From assembly GCA_037176845.1 (NCBI GenBank), contig JAYKXP010000082.1, positions 1 to 64,000 of the forward strand: 64,000 nt of DNA. Reading direction: 5' to 3'. Position 1 is the first letter of the stretch; each line of letters begins with the position of its first letter. Of the stretch, positions 13,328 through 23,794 are shown piece after piece. Under the pieces are notes generated by a model. It searched no databases and had not been told where the DNA came from. It worked only from the letters and a program-made list of their open reading frames with translations. Position numbers and translations under genes: made by a program. The DNA is from Paramarasmius palmivorus. Taxonomy: Eukaryota; Basidiomycota; Agaricomycetes; Agaricales; Marasmiaceae.

Positions 13328-14140
13328 TCGTGTCGGAAATTTCATTTTCGGCTTATAACGGCCTATAAGCGCCTATAAGGGCCGTAAGACAAATCTGACT
13401 TATGAGAAAAGGCTTAATTATCATAAGGGGTCTCGCTTAGGACTTTCGGCAGCAGTGACGGCATTATAAGAGGTCCAGGTAGACTACAAAAATATATCGA
13501 TGGCTCTACCAGGATTGAACCGTCGACTTACAAGCCCCTTACTAATCACCGTTCAACCTAGGCGTTATACGGGTATGGCCTGCCATACCACTGCACCACC
13601 TTTCTATGTATATACTTGAACCCCGCATTGATATACCGTCTCCTCATCCTAACTTGGAGTATTCTGCAATCAGGCAGAGATACCTGCTGGCTTCACCCAG
13701 CATGGCCGGTGCCTCTGATCATGTTTCCTTTCTCTCTTCCATCAATTACGACTGCCAAGAATATACTTAGCATAACTTACAGGTGAGCCAACTATCCTAT
13801 ACTGAGCTAGTCACTAATTGGTGCATTGAGCACATATGCACGTAAAACCCAATATTGATTTTTATACTGATTTCCTGCTTGAAGACACTCATACATATCC
13901 GCATAACCTATTGGACAAGGTATGCAGACGTCAGGAATACTAATACACAATAATTGAGTCCCGAAGAAATATATGACGGTTTGGTCATTGCGTGGCGTAC
14001 TGATAAGCATCTTATCAGACCTGTGCCATCCCATGCCGGTCTGATAATGCGCTTATGAGCCAGCGTCAGTCTTATCACACCTGATAAGCGGCTTATGACC
14101 GGCCGGCTCTTATAATTACTAAATGAAATTTCCGACACGA
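13328..14140. mobile_element. 813-bp TIR element, no transposase
   Basis: A perfect 20-bp terminal inverted repeat, TCGTGTCGGAAATTTCATTT, occurs at 13328-13347 and in reverse complement at 14121-14140. Just inside both ends are several copies of CTTATAA/CCTATAAG or CTTATGA-type motifs, a pattern of subterminal repeats seen in non-autonomous DNA transposons such as hAT-type elements. No transposase frame is present and I could not fix a target-site duplication. It lies in the 12.9-14.2 kb block missing from the right arm. Confidence 0.75.
13508..13600 (-). other. tRNA-like sequence with A and B boxes
   Basis: On the minus strand TGGTGCAGTGG (13588-13598) fits an A box and GGTTCAATCCT (13511-13521) fits a B box of an internal RNA polymerase III promoter. 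The acceptor and T stems do not pair well, so it is not a credible functional tRNA. A tRNA-derived SINE fragment or pseudo-tRNA carried inside the TIR element is more likely. Confidence 0.4.
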
Positions 14141-15592
14141 CACTCATCGTACCTTTCGATTGTTTTTGGCTCTGAATTTCCGGAAGAGAGGAAAGAACTC
14201 GTCCCCAAGCTTCGTACGTCGTGGAAACTCTGTTATCTTGAGCGGTCATTCCTGACCGTTTCTTTTAGTGTTTCAAGATGCTGGACACTAGGTTATCGGG
14301 ATTTCTGACCTCAGCATTTGCAGACCACGCCGCTTTACTCTACCGTTGTGGGGTACACGAGTGATCCTAAAGCCGAAGAACCTGATGCAGTGCAGTTTGA
14401 CGAGACTGGGAATGTTGCTCGTGGGTACTATAGAGGTAAAGGTTGGGATGGGAAAGGGCCCCGGGGATGCAAAGGAGAAGGCAAAGTCGCAAGAGGTGAG
14501 AGTGGTGAGGCTGTAGTGGGTTGGTGTTTCATGCTTCTACTGACTTCTTGACTGACTGCCTCTTTCTTCAGTGGCGCAGGGAGCGACGTGTGTACGCTCT
14601 TGCTTTTCACTACTCTTTGCGACTACCCATTCTGGGACAGATCTGCATCCTTCGGTGTCGCAGGCGCGTGTGAGTGCCAAATTACAAGTTGGGATACGTA
14701 CCATCTTGATCTACCGATACTTAGCTGTTGAGTGCATACGAATTAGCACCGGCCGACCGGTGAAATTCCTTCCCGCCACTAATGCATGATGTACCGCTGT
14801 CAATCAATAGTGCACACGAGATTCAGGCCCCAAGCTCCATCTTCTACACGGCCAACAGCAAATCCGAACTGATATCGCGTCTAGATAAAAAGTTCGTGAA
14901 GAGCTCCGTAAACAACGGTTTGAGGAGTATGTGGAAAGGCCAGGAAAGAAAGCGAAGATTCCTTGAAGGCCTATGTACAAGAACGAGTTTGGATTCTTAC
15001 TAGAGGAGAAAAGATGATATCAAGGTCCAGGGTTTGGCTGTTTTTCGTGGGTACCTCAGCACTGATTGGATCCCGACGATGACGCAGTTTCGAGATGTTG
15101 CTTGATACCTTCGGTGAAACGGTCTTTGCAGAGATGGATAGACTCCGTGATCCCAACGCTATCAAACCTGCATCCAAAAAGAAGACAAATTCCATATGTT
15201 CCCGTCACCTTGCTAGCTTTTATTCTGGTTGAAGACACTGGCAAGTATCCTTTCTCTTCATCGAATTTGATTTCTGAGATTTATCCTCTCCGCAGAGTTT
15301 TGATTGGATTTCAAGGTACATAGCAGCTTCCTGTGTCACAAACCGTCCTTTAGAGGCTGTGTCTGGCACGTCAAAGCGCACCACCCTTTCGCATCGGAAC
15401 TTGCCACCTTTAGCAAGCCGCCGAATACTGGGGAATCATGGTCACGCTGCGAAGCCGAACCACTTAAATATGATGAATCCGACTGCATGCTCCACCGGCT
15501 GTCCTGTCGTTGCGCCACAACATGATGGACACATATAAAGCTGCAAAATCTCAATCACATATTTCCCCTTCCTTTACTTGCTAATCTTCGTC

Positions 15593-17201
15593 ATGTCTTC
15601 AAATTCGTCCTCAACCATCCCCGAAGACCTAGCGGAGCTGTACTCCGTGAAAAGTATTGTCTTCTTTTCGCACGCAACATTATCGGTAGGTGCTGTATCT
15701 ACTGTCTCCCAGATCGTCGTTCATGTTACATGATTAGGTTCTACTCTATCTACACGGTAAGTCTTACACCGGTACAAGCTGTAGACTCGTAATAACCCCA
15801 TTTTAGGTTTCTACACATTCCTGTTTGGTCTGTACATCCGCATGATGTGGTCGCGACACCACACCCGCAAAGTAACGATACCTAGACACCCCTTCTTTGT
15901 GTTGTCCAACACAGTCATTCTTTTCATATTGTCTACAATCTTTGTAGTGGCCCGCACCATCTACCAAGTCCACGACGCTGCTGCAAAGTTCAATGTAGCT
16001 CAAACAGCAGATATCAAGTGGGACTATCCACTCGTCGCGACTCAAGAATATACAGCACTCGTGTTGGTGCCAACTATCTATTCAAAGGGTTTAACAAGAC
16101 TAATAACAGAGTTGACAGTATTCTAGTGCGGATTATTCCTGTGCTTTCAAAGTGTGTCTCGCAATTTGAAGTTGCACAGAACTGATAGGCTAAAATAGCC
16201 CCAGTATTGCCGCAGATTGTATTCTTGTGCGTTTGTGACTTTCGCTAATTGACCGTTTTTCGTGAGCTTGAACTATGCCTATTCTAGATCCACCGTTGCT
16301 GGCTCGTTTGGGGCACTGGGAGACGTGTTGCAATACTCCTCATCATAGCATCGGTTCTTGTAAATGGTATGCAATCCACAGTCTTCGTTATCAATGACTT
16401 ATGCTACAATAGTTTTTGGCCTCGTATCCAACTCCATCATGTTGAATGGTTTGATTGAATCTCTGGAAAGTTATGACGAGGCAAGAGCCCTCCACGTTTA
16501 TGACATGGGCCGCAAGTTGTTGTTCGCATTTATGACCTCGAGTGTCGTTTTGAATCTGGTCCTCACGACCCTTACTGGCATGTTTTTCGTCATCCTGTGT
16601 AGCGCGAGGAGTCTGGTCTAAATTCTTCTAGCATTACGGATATGGTGGGTTCGTCGGGAATCCAAGAGGCTTTACCATGCCAATCCTCAGTTTCCCGGCC
16701 CGAACGACACAGTGTTTTCCTGGGCACTGAGTATGATGTGAGTATCTTCCTGATAAGATTTCAGCGACGAAACACTCATCTAGCATGTTCCCCGACCTTC
16801 GGACATGAGCAGACTGGAATCCGGCCTGCTTTATCCTATGTGTATAATTCTACACCTCGTCGTGCACAATAACACGTTCCCCGAATATCCATTTGATTTC
16901 TCGTCCATCTCTGTTGTCGCCGCGGTAAGTCTACATCTAGTACCTCCAGACGACAACTTGGTGAATTCATTGAAATTAGGGCATTGCACCCACCTTGCTT
17001 CTGGTGGCCGCAAACTTCAAGAATAGCACCCAGGAAATCCAAGAGAAGATATCACACATTCACTCCTTGCGTCGTCGACTCGCTAAGGAAAGATCCATGC
17101 GTTCCGAGCCTCAACATGTGAAATTGACCCGAGACATAGAACGACGAGAGGATGTTATAGTAAACATAGGTGACGAGCAAAAGGATACGACAGTAGCTTG
17201 A
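15593..17201 (+). CDS. Multipass membrane protein of basidiomycete type, left copy
   Basis: Starts MSSNSSSTIPEDLAELYSVK. Exon pieces follow across short introns (15686-15732 region, gtaggt..gattag; then gtaagt..ttttag). Hydrophobic helices include FYTFLFGLYI, VILFILSTIFVVARTIYQV, FGLVSNSIMLN and VLNLVLTTLTGMFFVIL. Then come IWWVRRESKRLYH and FPGPNDTVFSWALS, and a tail with FKNSTQEIQEKI. This layout matches a large Agaricomycete family of about seven-helix proteins of unknown function (DUF6533/6534-like, from memory). Near 16,050 my frame breaks by one base and I could not repair it by splicing, so the copy may be defective or mis-modelled. Confidence 0.6.
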
Positions 17202-17376
17202 TGCGATATCATTTATTTCTCCTAGCACACCCATGTAACTATACACGAAGATGAGGTTACAATGTTCGGACATATCGTACCATAACCCTCTTTCCATTCG
17301 CTATACGACTCGGAATCCCCCAGCCATAAGTCGAAATCATGCTACCCTTGTCAGATACATGCATATCTAACTTACA

Positions 17377-18530
17377 TCACAATGCCCCATCCTTGCCCAG
17401 AAATCTAAAGCGTTCCCGAAGTTTGGTAAAGGCAGCGTCAGACTCGACAGAACCAACTTCGTAGTATTTTTCCTGGCTACTCATTCGGATGAAAGTTGTG
17501 ACTTTCCGCTGAGTTTGGACATCGTCCTTAAAACCCATCAAATTTGGATCAAATTCGGGAATCTCCTCCTTTTCCAAAAGGCGATACTGCCAATACACCC
17601 CCGATGCAGCGAGGCAAATTACATCTTCAACGTAGGGATGCCTCAAGAAGAACTGAGCAGCATCTGCTGCCAGCTGTTGCCATGCAGCACCAAGTCCTCT
17701 ACAAGATATGTCAGTGAAATTCAGTCCCAACTTGAAAATGCTAGCAGGACTTACGAAACGATTTCCTTCGTCAGCGCTTTCTGATCCCCAGCTATGTCCA
17801 ACTTTCTCGGAGGATTTGGCTTGAATTCACCGATAAGAGAGAGGCATTTGTGCTTGACTTGAATGCCGTGACGATGTCCCCAACGAATGTTCCACTGGTG
17901 GTCGGAGCCAAGAAAATCCCTGTAGTTGAAGCGTTCCAGACGAAGGTGGATGACCACTAGATCGGGGATTACTTCGTGTGATGTACCTGCCACTGTCCCT
18001 TCGCTCAAAGCCATCGAAATATTTCCAGCTTCGTCGTAGGGCAATTCATCTTCATCCTCGACTCGACCTCTCGGTGCCGCAAAACAATCGAGCTCATCTA
18101 CATCAAGATCAACACTACGTGCATCCTCGTCGTCGTGCTCTTCAAAGTGGCCGCGACCCTTTTCGTCGAGGACTACAGGTTCGTAAGCGTCATCCGGGTT
18201 CTGCCATAGTCGGCACTGTATTTGAGGTATGAGATTGGAATATGGCTGTGTGAGCTCATGGAATATCTGGCCATACAATGCATGGCACGGATCTTCCAGA
18301 TTGCGTCGATTGCAATAGCTGGAATAAACCAACAATTTGGAAGTGCGGACTTTCTCGCTTGACTTGTATGGAGGTACGTTCGGTAGGTTCGGAGTCTTAT
18401 TCGAATTTCGATTGCGGCGGGGTTTCGAGTTGTGGGGTTTTTGCCGACCGTCGTGCGTCTCCGAGCTTCCAATGGACTTGTGTGTAGCTGCCGGGCGTGA
18501 GGATGAGGTGTCTTTAGAGCGAGAGGACAT
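17377..18530 (-). CDS. PD-(D/E)XK-like hypothetical protein
   Basis: Exons 18530-17755 and 17698-17377 join across a 56-bp intron (gtaagt..cttgtag), splitting a Ser codon. The product is 365 residues. It has a long polar Ser/Arg/Asn-rich N terminus, an acidic middle (EEHDDEDARSVDLDVDE) and a compact C-terminal part. Near residues 190-240, PDLVVIH is followed by CLSLIGEFKPNP, spacing that resembles the catalytic PD...ExK of restriction-endonuclease-fold proteins. A nuclease role is inference from these residues only. Its stop codon lies about 25 bp inside the spacer from the inner edge of the left arm. Confidence 0.7.
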
Positions 18531-18745
18531 GTCTAGAGAGGGCGTGTTATGGTTTTAGCTTACTTATATGTGTCATTGAGTGAAATCGGGAACAATGAGA
18601 AAAGAAGTTCAGGACAATAGCCAACCAGAACAATAGATAAAGAAAGAGGTAAACAAAGGTACAAGAAATCAAATTCCTCGGAGTTGCGCAGTCTAGCGCC
18701 CGAATCACGTGATAGAAGTTGATATAAAGTGATGCCGCCGGTTAC

Positions 18746-19230
18746 ATGGCCTCGGTCAACTCTTCTTCATTCTCGATAGTAAGCCTTAAGCCTGCCCCAA
18801 TATCATTCGTGGAGACACTGACAATGTGTTGTAGATGTCTACCGGGCTACTTGCCGCTGAATCTACCTCCGCGACGAAACGTCGATTACCCCGACTAGCT
18901 AGGCCGGGCGAAGACATCTGGGTTTTTGGCTTTCAGCTCGACGACGAAGATTTCAACGAACTCAACAAACACCTGCAAATCGCGTCCGACGAGCCAATGG
19001 CCCAGATAATCTTCTTAAGAGCCCGTATGCGGCGGCAAATCTGGCCCATGACAACGAGCGGTCTGGTATTCATGACTCGGGACAGAAGTAGATCTTCACA
19101 AGCAATTATCCTGGCGAGTAATGAGGACGCGACCAAGTTGAAGATACCATCTGAAGAGAAGATCGAAGCCATGAAGGAGGAGTTCAAGCTGCCTAGGGAG
19201 CCAAAGTGGTATAGGTTGCGCTGTTACTGA
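18746..19230 (+). CDS. Small hypothetical protein, about 142 residues
   Basis: The main exon 18835-19230 encodes 131 residues from ATG to TAA-type end (YRLRCY, then TGA). A short first exon, 18746-18778 (MASVNSSSFSI), can be joined through a 56-bp intron (18779-18834, gtaagc..gttgtag) without changing frame. The protein has PGEDIWVFGFQLDDEDFNELNKHL and a basic Arg-rich middle, with no domain I recognise. It lies divergently from the PD-(D/E)XK-like gene, with about 215 bp between starts. Confidence 0.55.
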
Positions 19231-19502
19231 GCAGGGAATTCGGTAAGTGGTGTATCGCTATTGGTGTGTGATGGGGTCTAAATGGTCATGATAGATCTCT
19301 TTGTCTTGTTATTGCTTTCGTTGTCATTGTTGCATGCACGTTATCTCCCACGCCGTCTCATATCACTTTCACCAATGTACACTACACACTACATATCTAT
19401 CACTGATTGTCAGAGAATACCACTGGGTTCTATGTTGTATTTCGGCCACGCCTACACTATTTTCCTCCCCAGTACTCAGTACACAATTATTCAACGTTGA
19501 AT
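19231..19502. other. Intergenic, nothing recognised
   Basis: Only short hydrophobic frames occur; no gene or repeat is evident. Confidence 0.5.
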
Positions 19503-19942
19503 GATTTGTGAGTTCGTGTTGCAGTGAGGATGAGAAGGAAGGAAGCACCTCTGAAGCATCGACAGGACACGAAAGTTGGAGAGGCACCCTTCTGAACTTT
19601 ATTGGCCACCTCCACCCAAAGCCTGGTTGGTGTATGGTAGAATCGAAAGTTGTCTCCGTCTCCTACACTTGTACCCGTCTTCCACCAACAGCAACAAAAA
19701 TACACCAGAGACCGACCTGGTAACCAATCCCTTCAACCACCTCCTTCGTGTAATCATATCTGGGGTAACCCAATCATGGTTCCGTATCCTTTGATATGAC
19801 GGGTGTAGAGTCGTGAAGCTAGAACGGTGCTTCCTGAGCCTGCGAGGAAGCTTGACGCGATGAGGAGTTCAGGTGTGAGGGACTGAGGAAGGGTATCGGG
19901 CTTGAAGTTGAAGCGTTCACGGAGGTCGTCGAGAGGTGACAT
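19503..19942 (-). pseudogene. Truncated third copy of LCL3
   Basis: Exon 1 reads [18 protein letters not shown] on the minus strand and matches the two intact copies. One A is missing from the run in ATCAAAAGG, shifting frame before the WVTPDM segment. Exon 2 ([13 protein letters not shown]) follows. About 150 bp covering intron 2 and most of exon 3 are then lost, and the sequence ends in the intron-3 region (gtgagttcgtgttgcagtgag). That intron detail fits the left-arm copy better than the right. The later exons are absent. Confidence 0.88.
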
Positions 19943-20410
19943 AGAAGGAGGAGGTACGTGAGGAAAACTTCAACCCGGCTCATTCACCCGCGTCCTTTTC
20001 GCCAGCGACGCCCACGCTCTCATTGAAATCCTCCATGTTATCCCTCTGTGCGGACCTTTTCAGCGACACTGTCGAAGCATGTGAGAGACGAATCGGTGGC
20101 TGGCTGTGATTAACGCTGGTAGCTGACCTGTCGCATTCGGAGACATCGTGTTGTTGATCCCTGCCCAGGGCCTTAGGTGTGGTACTACCCTTCATTATGA
20201 GCGCTATAGGTGCGTGGTGTATCTCTTTGTTACTTCTATATACTGACTTTGATTGGAATAGGAATAGCATGTATGTACTGCTATACGAAATTAGCAATGC
20301 ATATATTTTTCGCGATCTTCGACCATCCATTCCCGAACTCCTCGACAAGGTCGCATAGATGTCGAAAAGGTCTAAGCTACGTGGTGTAGCAGTATCGACT
20401 ATCAATGGAA
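19943..20410. other. Intergenic, nothing recognised
   Basis: No coherent gene. A 141-residue minus-strand frame has no recognisable motif. Confidence 0.45.
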
Positions 20411-20918
20411 CTATGGTCTGGCATTGTGAACGACAAAGGCCAATGTTAGGCGGTACTGTAATCGTGTGACTGTTTGGTATGCTGCAGGTCCTTTTTGCTG
20501 CTGCTGAACTGAAATTCGCATGGTTTGCTGACGCGGTTGAATAGGTATGACACCTTCCTGCAGGCCGTCAAGCTGTGATATTCGCGTTCGCTCCAAGTAT
20601 AGTGGTAGTCGATGAAGATGAACGTTATTCTGCTCTGGAGAGATAGGTGGTTCGTTTGGATGACGTTATCCTCTGCTGGGCAGGCAAAGATATGCTGCTT
20701 GGTTTCTTCGTAGTGCTTATAAAGTGCTGCTTCGTTCCATGCCCACCTAACACCATGCCGTATGCTGTCTTTGTCCACTCTCCTGTACTGAAGTCTGTTG
20801 GCGGGCATTCAGGATGAGTAACCATCAGCTTCTTCAAGATTTCCACATCTTTGGTCTTGAGTCGGCCATACCTCATCCTGGGTAATGTCTCTTTCCACTC
20901 TGCATCCACACACTGCAT
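20411..20918 (-). pseudogene. PIF1-like helicase remnant
   Basis: Minus-strand pieces in changing frames recall the C-terminal part of fungal PIF1/Helitron-type helicases: LPRMRYGRLKTKDVEILKKL with HPECPPTDFS, then RHGVRWAWNEAALYKHYEE with IFACPAED, and last LQEGVIPIQP with TVTRLQYRLTLAFVVHNARP. The first two are separated by a frame break near 20,770. The Walker motifs are missing. It is a decayed 3' fragment, and its assignment to Helitrons rather than cellular Pif1 is inference. Confidence 0.6.
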
Positions 20919-22030
20919 GTTGAACTCTTCATAGATTTCTCAACCAAAGCGTCGTATATTTGCCGTCCATCCTCCGCAAACCTGGATTCAACTTCCGACT
21001 TTTATTCATTACTCTTCAACAGTCGAGATAACCGTGCGTAAAAGTTACATTCGCTCGTTTCGATACAGTGCCTAGATATTTGCTTTAGACAAGCAAGGTG
21101 TGCAGCGCGGCTCTTCCCAAGTGTATATATAGTAAGAACATTTAGAAAGAATAAATCCTTGACGATGGGGCACTGACTGTGGGTTTAGGTCTTGGGAACA
21201 AGCGACGGCGTCAAAAAGAGGAACCGTGGACAGAGCGGGCGCGGCTTCGAATCGATTATCCCAACCCCTAGTAGTGATGAACTTGAATAACGAACGAAAC
21301 GATACCAGAAATCAACCTCGTAGGATTTGATTCAGAATCAGAATCATACACGAGTTGGCCTTGGACCAGGATTCGTTCGGCGGTCACTGGTAGATCCTTT
21401 CGTGGTGTATTCAGAAGGTAGTATACTCTTATATATATAGGAAGTGCGCTTAAGGATGGGATTGACACTGATAGTGTAATGTTTGGCAATGTAGATCGTC
21501 AGACTCGAAAACGGTTCTTTTTCCAGGGTATGGTTCATTATTCCGTTCCTGATAATGATATAGTGGTTAGCGAAAAGCCTATCAGTAGTCTAAGGACTCG
21601 GAACTCACGCGAAAAAAGACGACCGACAACAGGCAAGTAGCCGTCGGAGATTCAGACCTTCGGAGGATTATTTTCAGGCACCAATATGTGTCTGGAATCA
21701 TCCAGAACACGAGTCACGACCTGGGGACGTGGAGCTCCGCGGCCCGGGGCCGTGTTCCCGCGGCAAAGATTTTTTCTCGTGAATCGTCGGACGGTCCCAA
21801 ATGTAAGAAGGGATTGAATTCGGTATTATATAGTATGTATACCGTGGAATTAAAACAGGATATGACTGAGTGGTGTGTTGTCGTGTGGTGTGGTGGTGGT
21901 GGTGGTGGTGGTGGTGATATGGTGGTGTCCTGAAATCGCGAAACGTCTAGGGTATTATCTGAAAGTAACATAGTCTTCTCTTTTTCTTCTCTTGTTCTCC
22001 CTTCCCCAACTCCTCCAACCCCAGAAAAAC
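20919..22030. other. Gene-free stretch with a GGT microsatellite
   Basis: No gene was recognised. A (TGG)n run of about eight units lies at 21891-21916. Confidence 0.55.
21891..21916. repeat. (TGG)n microsatellite
   Basis: About eight perfect TGG units, followed by GATATGGTGGTG. Confidence 0.9.
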
Positions 22031-22394
22031 CTAAAGCTTGAACCCCAACGACCTCATACAAGCCAAATGACTCGCCACCAACTCTCTACACTTTTCATCA
22101 CCTTCCGAACCTGAACCCGAACCGAATTTTAAGGAAACAGTCGTCCCGTGCGGATTTTGTTTGTGGGCATGCGCAGCACCTGGTTTCGCGTCAGCTCCAG
22201 CATCGGGAAAGGGAAGGGGAAGGGGAGACGCACGGTTTGAGACCCTGCGGATTAAGCGGGTTCATTTTGGGGTTTGTTGGATCGTAGGCCTGGGGTTCGG
22301 GCTGGGAGGACCACCAGGAGGAGAATGACTGTGAAACGTGTTGTTAGAAGTTAGGTTTGCATGTAGGATGAGGGGAACGAACCTTTTCGAACAT
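22031..22394 (-). pseudogene. COX17: COX17 copper chaperone with one-base frame break
   Basis: Exons 22394-22383 (MFEK), 22328-22234 and 22179-22031 join across two 54-bp introns. The protein has NPLNPQGLKP, the copper-binding CCACP motif and SARDDCFLK. After a shift it continues EKCRELVASHLACMRSLGFKL, supplying the remaining twin CX9C cysteines of Cox17, which carries Cu(I) to cytochrome oxidase assembly in the intermembrane space. Coding length is 256, one over a multiple of three. The extra base is an A in the AAAA run opposite 22127-22130, between FLK and FG. Either this is a sequencing error or the copy is dead. Confidence 0.85.
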
Positions 22395-23794
22395 GGTCGG
22401 TTGGCGTGGGTGGTGGTGGTACAAAGAAAAGCGCTGGATGCTGAGTAATGTGTAATTGCGGCGGCGGGTCCGCGTCATTGCGGGAAAAAATGCCGCAAGG
22501 ATGCCGTATTAAGAAGTACTTCAAAATTTTTTTAATTTTGTCGAGGTTACTTAGGTGCCTCATGATCAGGCCTCAGTACCCTCAGTACGATTCTAGAATC
22601 GTTCTATGCGTTTGCTCGAGCTTGGTACTCTATTGGTGGTTGGGAAGAAGTCATTAGACGCCCATAGACTCTTCGACCCGCACTTCGACCATTCCTGCTC
22701 TATAGCAAGTTGACTCGGCCTGCTTGTATGATACCACATATCTTCTTCCTTCAACGCTTCTCTTTTAGGAACACCCTGTAAAAGAAGGCTTCGCAACCAA
22801 TACACGCATCCGTCGCTATCCGCATCGTCCCATCTCGATGTTCGAACCACGAATTATTGGCCGCTCATGTTCAATATTGGATCGAAAAATGGCAGAATAC
22901 GCGTTTTAACTTTTCACAAGTGCTCCGTCGTCGCCTGGACCTCCTATCGTTTGCCTATCCCTTACGTCCGTCAATCATAGCTCCCCAACATCTACGTTGA
23001 CGCAACGTCCTCTTACTCCCACTCTAAGTAGGACAAAAGAATGAACTCTGGATTAGGGCGTCGATGTTGAATGTTTCGCGGGATTTGGCCTTGGATACGG
23101 GGTTCGGGCATGGTATATTCGAGGAACGTAGAGCGTGGTGAAGATGTAAGGAGGAAACAAAAGGAGCCAGTCATTCGCAACGCAGTACGTCTTTCGTCTA
23201 AAACTAAGAATGAACACCAAATGGATGAGTCATGACACCCACTTGAACAGCAAACAGGCAGCAACTGGATGTCTTTCACTTGCACACCAACACTTGTGTT
23301 GAAGATCTAGAACTCGGACGCTTTACACCTCCCCACAAGAGTCAATCTGGAACTTAGTTACGAGCCATGGTCATGAAAGGTCGAAACGATGACCCTGGGC
23401 CAATGTTTACGAGGCAAGACCTCACGAGCCGTGTTCGTTGGTGCGTCTTTCTCCGAAGTCAAGAATGCTACGATTCTGGCACAATGCTCAGCTTGGGACG
23501 GCAAGGTGTATGGCACGACGAGCAGCTTTACTGGCTCTCTGACTTCTCGATGCATTCATCCAGACCTAGCTCGTGTTTTGATCTCGGAGAAAAGAAGCCG
23601 ACCAAGCTCCCTTCCGTTGGAGGATCGCACTTCTACATGTATACCTGACAGGCGTAGAAGACAATGATCGTGTAGTAAAGAATGAGTATAGGTAATACTA
23701 CGCAGGAAGTAAACGATCTTTTCTGTCCACACTTCATGAGCCCAAGTCGATTGTCGTTTCTTCGTTGACCTGGGAGACCGTTACACTGGCTTCC
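22395..23794. other. No gene recognised
   Basis: Overlapping open frames on both strands around 23,360-23,670 reach about 90 residues but show no motif. The promoter of COX17 should lie just after 22,395. Confidence 0.45.

Larger units (their letters stand above)
12820..15330 (+). pseudogene. Decayed unknown gene interrupted by a TIR element
   Basis: Pieces of a multi-exon gene match the reverse complement of about 43,000-44,310: a start-proximal PFARASYR region, then PEERKELV, TSAFADHAALLY, INSAHEIQAPSSIFYTAN and STDWIPTMTQ. In this copy the pieces lie in shifting frames with stops, for example after FRDV near 15,100, and about 1.2 kb of unrelated sequence separates the first two. I do not recognise the family. 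The remnants suggest a soluble protein of several hundred residues. Boundaries are approximate. Confidence 0.55.
8995..17353. repeat. Left arm of large inverted duplication (8.4 kb)
   Basis: From 8995 to 17353 this segment aligns in reverse complement with 40784-48076. The outer edge shares catttg, then TCAGCAA(a)GCGCC and the phrase GCTGCGCCGGCAAATGCCGACC. The inner edge shares TGACAAGGGTAG(c/t)ATGATTTCGACTT. Gene order and strand are mirrored. By hand count the 227-base first LCL3 exon differs at about 14 positions (about 94% identical). The stretch from about 12,945 to 14,150 has no visible counterpart in the other arm. Confidence 0.92.

Noticed and set aside
13508..13600. Functional tRNA gene
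   Set aside because: A and B boxes are present but the acceptor and T stems do not pair and no clean anticodon arm forms.
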